Shown one piece after another: positions 33,005 through 37,311 of a stretch of 37,311 nucleotides of DNA; position 1 is the stretch's first letter, and each line of letters opens with the position of its first letter. Under the pieces are notes generated by a model, which ran no database searches, was not told where the DNA came from, and saw only the letters and a program-made list of their open reading frames with translations. A program made the translations under genes and the position numbers. Origin of the DNA: HGM13233 sp964478515 (lineage in GTDB: Bacteria; Bacillota; Clostridia; Oscillospirales; Ruminococcaceae). The stretch spans positions 1 to 37,311 of the forward strand of contig CAYZIL010000025.1 of the NCBI GenBank assembly GCA_964478515.1. Reading direction: 5' to 3'.

Positions 33005-34330
33005 TCATTTTAGTTTTTTGCGCAGCTCTTCGCCCTGCTGTTCGTAGCCGGGTTTGCCCAGCAGCGCAAACATGTTCTTCTTGTAGGCCTCGACGCCGGG
33101 CTGGTTAAAGGGGTTAACGCCGAGAATATAGCCCGAAATTCCGCAGGCATATTCAAAGAAATAGATAAGCTCGCCGAGCTCGCGCTCGCCGCAGCCGTCA
33201 ACGTCAATTATTACGTTGGGGACGCCGCCCTCGGTGTGGGCGAGCAGCGTGCCCTCAAACGCGCGCTCGTTGACCGCCGAAAGATTTTGTCCGGCGAGAA
33301 AGTCGAGTCCGTCGAAATTGTCGGCGCTCTTTTCAATAAACAGCTCGCTGCGCGCTTTTGAAAAATGGACAACGGTTTCGAACAGGTTGCGCGTGCCGTC
33401 CTGAATGAACTGACCCATTGAGTGCAAGTCGGCGGTAAAAGACACCGACGCCGGGAAAAGGCCCTTACCGTCCTTACCCTCGCTCTCGCCGTAAAGCTGT
33501 TTCCACCACTCGCACATCATTGTGAACGCGGGTTCGTAACACGACAGCAATTCTATTGCCTTGCCCTTGCGCAGCATGACGTTGCGGATTATTGCGTAGG
33601 TAGCGGCGTCGTTGTCGGCGCCGTGGGAATAGCGCTCGCAGGCGGCGGCAGCGCCGCTCATCAGCGCGTCAATGTCGAAGCCGGCCGCCGCAACCGGCAG
33701 CAACCCGACAGCGCTCAGCACCGAATAGCGGCCGCCGACGTCGTCGGGAATAACGAACGTCTCGTAACCCTCGGCGTCGGCGAGTTGTTTGAGCGTGCCG
33801 CGAGCAGCGTCAGTAGTGGCATAAATGCGGCCGGCAGCCTCTTTTTTGCCAACGCGCTGCTCAAGCAGCTTTTTGAAAACACGAAAGGCAACGGCCGACT
33901 CGGTGGTCGTTCCGGATTTCGAAATTACGTTCACCGAAAAGCGCTTGTCCTGCAGCGCGTCTATTACCCGGTTTAAATAATCTCCGCTGAGGTTGTTGCC
34001 GACAAAATAGACCTTCAGCGGCGAGCTCTCGTTAAAAAACTGTGTGCCGAGAAATTCAATAACTGCGCGCGCGCCGAGATACGACCCGCCGATGCCCACA
34101 ACGACCAGAGCGTCGGAATCGGCGCGTATTTTCGCCGCCGCCGCTTTTATGCGGGCAAATTCCGCTTTATCGTAATCAAACGGCAGCCTGAGCCAGCCCA
34201 AAAAATCCGCGCCCGCGCCATTCTTGCCGCGCAGCGCCGCGTCCGCTTGCTCTGCCGCCGTTCTGAGTGATTCTATTTCCTTTTTATCCGCGAAGTTTTC
34301 AATGTACTTCGCATTGAGCGTAACCGCCAT
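33005..34330 (-). CDS. pgi: Glucose-6-phosphate isomerase
   Basis: This 441-aa protein has the sugar-phosphate isomerase signatures VVGIGGSYLGARAVIEFL, VISKSGTTTE and QFIQDGTRNLFET. It interconverts glucose-6-phosphate and fructose-6-phosphate. The length fits the short Firmicute form. Confidence 0.97.
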   Translation of the reverse strand: MAVTLNAKYIENFADKKEIESLRTAAEQADAALRGKNGAGADFLGWLRLPFDYDKAEFARIKAAAAKIRADSDALVVVGIGGSYLGARAVIEFLGTQFFNESSPLKVYFVGNNLSGDYLNRVIDALQDKRFSVNVISKSGTTTESAVAFRVFKKLLEQRVGKKEAAGRIYATTDAARGTLKQLADAEGYETFVIPDDVGGRYSVLSAVGLLPVAAAGFDIDALMSGAAAACERYSHGADNDAATYAIIRNVMLRKGKAIELLSCYEPAFTMMCEWWKQLYGESEGKDGKGLFPASVSFTADLHSMGQFIQDGTRNLFETVVHFSKARSELFIEKSADNFDGLDFLAGQNLSAVNERAFEGTLLAHTEGGVPNVIIDVDGCGERELGELIYFFEYACGISGYILGVNPFNQPGVEAYKKNMFALLGKPGYEQQGEELRKKLK

Positions 34331-34360
34331 AACGATCTCACCCGACCTTTCCTGTTATTA

Positions 34361-34389
34361 ATAATATAATAACGGGCGGAACGTGTCAA
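34361..34389 (-). promoter_or_regulatory. Sigma-A promoter of pgi
   Basis: On the minus strand TTGACA (34389-34384) is followed after 17 bp by TATTAT (34366-34361), about 30 bases before pgi. Confidence 0.85.
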
Positions 34390-34446
34390 TGAGTTGCGCT
34401 ATCTTTAGCGGCTAAAAAATGCGGCGGGCCGCCGGCTTGCAGCGAA

Positions 34447-34478
34447 CAGCCGCCCCCGTCAAAGGACGGCGGCGGCTG
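34447..34478. terminator. GC-rich hairpin after the carboxypeptidase gene
   Basis: CAGCCGCC-CCCGTC (34447-34460) pairs with GACGG-CGGCGGCTG (34465-34478) with one mismatch. TTTTT follows on the plus strand. On the minus strand a second small GC hairpin and TTTTTT (to about 34415) follow. It probably ends the carboxypeptidase transcript before the pgi promoter. Confidence 0.6.
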
Positions 34479-34499
34479 ACTTTTTGCAAACGCGGCGCG

Positions 34500-35717
34500 T
34501 TACAGTTCGAACAGTGCGTCCAGCAACAGCCGCAGCGCGTCGGGCAGCGTCAGCTTGTCGACTGTCTCGCACACAGTTATGTTGTGCGTGCTCAGCACCT
34601 GCTCGCCGCAATATACAGTTACTGTACCGACTATTTCTCCCGCTGTTACCGGTGCGTCGAGCGCATCCGGCGCCGTGTAGTCGCACTGCACCGTGTCGCC
34701 GGCGCCCTTTTTTACTACCACTGCTTGCGGCACTTCCACCGTTACCTGGCAGTAGTCAGCGCAGCCCAGGCGCACCCGAATAGGGGCAAGCGCCTGCTGC
34801 GGCAAATTGACGCTCGCAAGCTCATAATTGGCAAAGCCGTAGTCCAGCAGCGTTTCTGCCGCCTCAAAACGCCCCGCCGAGCACGACGACCCCAGCACCA
34901 CCGCAATAAGTTCCATGTCGCCGCGCTGCGCCGACGCCGAAATGCACACGCCGGCGTCGTTTGTCGTGCCTGTTTTGACGCCGGAGATACCCTCGTAACG
35001 GCGCAGCAGCTTGTTGGTGTTGGTCAGCTGGGTTTCGCCGCCGCGCAGCTCGTCGGTCCAGGTGGTGATATACTGCCGCACCAGCTCGTGCCGCAGCAGT
35101 TCGCGCGACATTATTGACACGTCGCGCGCCGACGAAACGTGTCCCGGCTCGTCAAGCCCGTTGCTGTTCATAAAGGTTGTCTCGCTCATGCCCAATTCGG
35201 CGGCGCGGCGGTTCATGGCGGCGACAAATTCCGTCTCGCTGCCGCTGACATATTCCGCGAGCGCGACCGCGGCGTCGTTGGCCGACGCCACCGCCACGGC
35301 GCGCAGCAGTTCGTCCACACTCATCGTCTCGCCCGGCTCAAGCCATATTTGTGAGCCGCCCATAGAATACGCGTGCTCAGAGCACGTTACGGTGTCCTGC
35401 AAGGTTATGGCGCCGCTCTCCACCGCATCCATCACTAAAATAAGCGTCATCACCTTGGTTATGGAGGCGATGGCGCGCTGCGCGTCGGCATTTTGCTCGT
35501 AAAGCACGGCGCCGGTCGAGCGCTCCACAAGTATCACCGCAGCGGCATCCAGCGGCAGCGTCGTGCTGTTTTCAAATACATTCGCAACCTCGGCGGAACT
35601 GCCGGTAAGCGCCGCAAATTCGTCGGCGCCGTACATTTGGGCATTGGTCTGCGCGCCTGCGGCCGCCAACACCAGCACCGCCGCCGCGCAGAGTATCTTT
35701 TTTATTTTCAGTCTCAT
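34500..35717 (-). CDS. D-alanyl-D-alanine carboxypeptidase (DacA/DacF type)
   Basis: This 405-aa secreted penicillin-binding protein has an N-terminal signal peptide (KIKKILCAAAVLVLAAAGAQT). The catalytic motifs are SITK (SxxK), SAN (SxN) and KTGT (KTG), followed by a PBP5_C-type beta domain and a short C-terminal amphipathic anchor (LRLLLDALFEL). It trims the terminal D-Ala of peptidoglycan stem peptides. DacF-type enzymes act in spore cortex formation, but I cannot separate the vegetative from the sporulation type. ATG 35717 has GGAGGT six bases upstream. Confidence 0.94.
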   Translation of the reverse strand: MRLKIKKILCAAAVLVLAAAGAQTNAQMYGADEFAALTGSSAEVANVFENSTTLPLDAAAVILVERSTGAVLYEQNADAQRAIASITKVMTLILVMDAVESGAITLQDTVTCSEHAYSMGGSQIWLEPGETMSVDELLRAVAVASANDAAVALAEYVSGSETEFVAAMNRRAAELGMSETTFMNSNGLDEPGHVSSARDVSIMSRELLRHELVRQYITTWTDELRGGETQLTNTNKLLRRYEGISGVKTGTTNDAGVCISASAQRGDMELIAVVLGSSCSAGRFEAAETLLDYGFANYELASVNLPQQALAPIRVRLGCADYCQVTVEVPQAVVVKKGAGDTVQCDYTAPDALDAPVTAGEIVGTVTVYCGEQVLSTHNITVCETVDKLTLPDALRLLLDALFEL

Positions 35718-35768
35718 CACCTTACCTCCATAACCTACTATATGAGCGGCGGACGCCTGTATAGACCT

Positions 35769-35796
35769 TTGCAAGTGCGGGGATTTGAGATATAAT
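35769..35796 (+). promoter_or_regulatory. Sigma-A promoter of mtaB
   Basis: TTGCAA (35769-35774) is followed after 16 bp by a perfect TATAAT (35791-35796), 42 bases before the mtaB start. Confidence 0.75.
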
Positions 35797-35838
35797 AGTC
35801 GAAAACATATTGCCGCGCGGCGGCAGGACGGTGCTGTA

Positions 35839-37125
35839 ATGAAAGTCTGCTTTTATACCTTTGGCTGCAAGGTCAACCAGTTTGAAACCGAGGCTCTGCG
35901 CGAGCTTTTTGAGCGCGACGGCTGGCAGTGCTGCGACGACGCCGCTGCTGCCGACGCCTGCGTGGTGAACTCCTGCACCGTTACGGCCGCGGGCGACTCC
36001 AAATCCTTACAGCGGCTGCGGCGCGTACGGCGCGAAAACCCCGCTTGCGTCACCGTACTGTGCGGCTGCTTTCCGCAGGCCTTCAGCGAGCGGGCCGCGC
36101 AGGTGGAACAAGCCGACATCGTTGCCGGCACGCGCGCGCGCAGTTCGCTGCCGGCGCTGGTGCGCCGCTTTATGGCCGAGCGCGAGCGCATCGTCGCCGT
36201 CACGCCGCACGAAAAGGGCGAGGCTTTCGAAAATCTCGTCACTGCGGATTTCGGCCGCCACACCCGTGCCTTTATGAAAATTGAGGACGGCTGCGAGCGC
36301 TTTTGCAGCTACTGCATCGTCCCCTTTTCGCGCGGCCCGGTGCGCTCAATGCCGCTTGCCGAGCTCGCGGCGCAAGCGCAGCGCTATGCCGACGCCGGCT
36401 ACCGGGAAATAGTGCTCGCCGGCATAAACCTTTGCTGTTACGGCCGCGAACTGGGACTGACGCTGGCCGACGCCGTAAACGCGGCGGCCGCCCCCACCGG
36501 TATAGTCCGCGTGCGGCTAAGTTCCGTAGAACCCGACTTGCTCGACGACGAGCTGATAACCCGCCTTGCCGCCGAACCCAAGTTGTGCGCCCATTTTCAC
36601 GTCTCGCTGCAAAGCGGCTGCGCGCGCACGCTGAAAAGTATGGGCAGACTGTACACGCCAAAGGATTTCCTGCTCACGACGCAAAAGCTGCGCGCCGCTT
36701 TCGGCAGCGTTACTTTGACCACCGACGTCATCACCGGTTTCCCAGGCGAGAGTGACGAGGATTTTGCCGACTCGCTGCGGTTCGTCAGCGAGTTCGGTTT
36801 TCTAAAATGTCACGTCTTTCCCTACTCGGTGCGCCCCGGCACCCGCGCCGCCGCGCTGCCGGACCAACTGAGCACCCGCGCAAAAAAAGAGCGCGCTGAA
36901 AAGATGATCGCCGCCGCCGAACCGGCGCGCCGGCGCGTAATCGCCTCTTTTGCCGGACGCACTGTGCGCGCTATTTCCGAGCAGCCCGACGCCGACGGCA
37001 ATCTCGGCGGCTACTGCGACGAATATGTCCCAGTACTTATCCGCCGCGCCGGCGTAAAGCGCGGCGACGTCGTCAGCGGCACGGCGAGTCTCGCCGCCGA
37101 CGGCGAGCACCTGGTAATAGAATAG
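35839..37125 (+). CDS. mtaB: tRNA t6A37 methylthiotransferase MtaB
   Basis: This protein of about 428 aa has an N-terminal UPF0004 domain (FYTFGCKVNQFETEAL, with cysteines at CTVT and CGCF). The radical-SAM motif CERFCSYC lies in KIEDGCERFCSYCIVPFSRG, followed by TDVITGFPGESDEDF and a short TRAM domain. FGCKVNQ distinguishes MtaB from MiaB and RimO. It adds a methylthio group to t6A37 of tRNA-Lys. The start at 35839 is chosen by family fit. The ribosome site is weak (AGGA, 13 bases away). Confidence 0.95.
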   Translation: MKVCFYTFGCKVNQFETEALRELFERDGWQCCDDAAAADACVVNSCTVTAAGDSKSLQRLRRVRRENPACVTVLCGCFPQAFSERAAQVEQADIVAGTRARSSLPALVRRFMAERERIVAVTPHEKGEAFENLVTADFGRHTRAFMKIEDGCERFCSYCIVPFSRGPVRSMPLAELAAQAQRYADAGYREIVLAGINLCCYGRELGLTLADAVNAAAAPTGIVRVRLSSVEPDLLDDELITRLAAEPKLCAHFHVSLQSGCARTLKSMGRLYTPKDFLLTTQKLRAAFGSVTLTTDVITGFPGESDEDFADSLRFVSEFGFLKCHVFPYSVRPGTRAAALPDQLSTRAKKERAEKMIAAAEPARRRVIASFAGRTVRAISEQPDADGNLGGYCDEYVPVLIRRAGVKRGDVVSGTASLAADGEHLVIE

Positions 37126-37167
37126 CGCCGCGTTTCACTTTTTGCGGCAAAAAAACGGAGGCGCAAT

Positions 37168-37311
37168 ATGAAAAAAGAACTCGGTATTGCCCGCTGCGGT
37201 CTGGCCTGCTGCCTTTGTTCCGAAAACAACCGCTGCGCCGGCTGCAACTCCGACAAATGTCCCGACAAAAGCTGGTGCGAAAACCGCCACTGCTCGCTTG
37301 AGCGCGGTTTG
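37168..37311 (+). CDS. DUF3795 protein, 3' end missing
   Basis: ATG 37168 follows ACGGAGG. The 48 visible residues are rich in cysteine (IARCGLACCLCSEN, RCAGCNSDKCPDKSWCEN). This is the typical N-terminus of DUF3795 proteins, which probably bind metal or an iron-sulphur cluster. The rest lies beyond the window. It is 42 bases after mtaB and probably co-transcribed. Confidence 0.8.
   Translation, partial: MKKELGIARCGLACCLCSENNRCAGCNSDKCPDKSWCENRHCSLERGL

Noticed and set aside
35718..35768. Forespore sigma-factor promoter before the carboxypeptidase gene
   Set aside because: A TATA-like word and CATATAG are present, but they do not fit the sigma-F or sigma-G -10 well enough to claim.

Overview
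The window is a GC-rich chromosomal segment of an endospore-forming Firmicute, most likely a member of the Clostridia. The signs are clostridial-type sporulation genes (a SPOCS/LysM SipL-like gene next to spoIVA, spoVM, gerW), the conserved Firmicute order yicC-remA-gmk-rpoZ-priA-def-fmt-yugP-rsmB-rlmN-prpC-prkC-rsgA, and der beside a DUF512 radical-SAM gene. It looks like a metagenome or draft scaffold: there is a 100-base run of N at 4754-4853, and both ends cut through genes (a TM2 protein at the left, a DUF3795 protein at the right).

The main discovery is that spoIVA is split. SpoIVA is the ATPase that forms the basement layer of the spore coat. Residues 1-402 lie at 9571-10776 and the last 91 residues at 1435-1710, both on the minus strand. 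Between them is an element of about 7.86 kb (1711-9570). It is bounded by a 7-bp repeat, GTGTATT, at 1711-1717 and 9571-9577. Joining the two pieces at this repeat restores an uninterrupted, in-frame SpoIVA of 493 codons, essentially the family's normal length (B. subtilis 492). Joining the element's own ends gives a near-perfect 15-bp inverted repeat around ACAC, which is the architecture of a large-serine-recombinase attP site. A 523-aa large serine recombinase is encoded at one end. This is the logic of skin (sigK) and of the SPbeta-type sporulation interruptions: excision in the terminal mother cell would rebuild the gene. The element has no recognisable phage genes. Its cargo is a complete five-component peptide-family ABC transporter plus a small membrane protein.

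Layout. 1-1256: TM2 protein (+) and PAP2 phosphatase (-). 1366-1710: terminator and 3' piece of spoIVA. 1711-9570: the element, made of recombinase and a coupled 44-aa ORF (-), then the transporter operon (+) ending in a terminator just inside the right boundary. 9571-12461: 5' piece of spoIVA, sipL and spoVM, so three proteins of one coat-assembly pathway lie together. 12480-24950: a long minus-strand housekeeping operon read from a sigma-A promoter at 24922-24950 (yicC to rsgA), then a small membrane-protein gene. 24976-29113: site-2-protease-like M50 peptidase, scpA, scpB, DUF2953, gerW, rluB and an unknown 118-aa gene (-). 29149-29449: rpmB (+). 29506-35717: der, DUF512 protein, rpmF, a small P-loop protein, pgi and a D,D-carboxypeptidase (-). 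35769-37311: mtaB and a partial DUF3795 gene (+).

Coordinates, motifs, hairpins and att-site alignment were read directly from the sequence. Family names come from recognised motifs, without a database search. Developmental excision, its timing and the role of the cargo are inferences.
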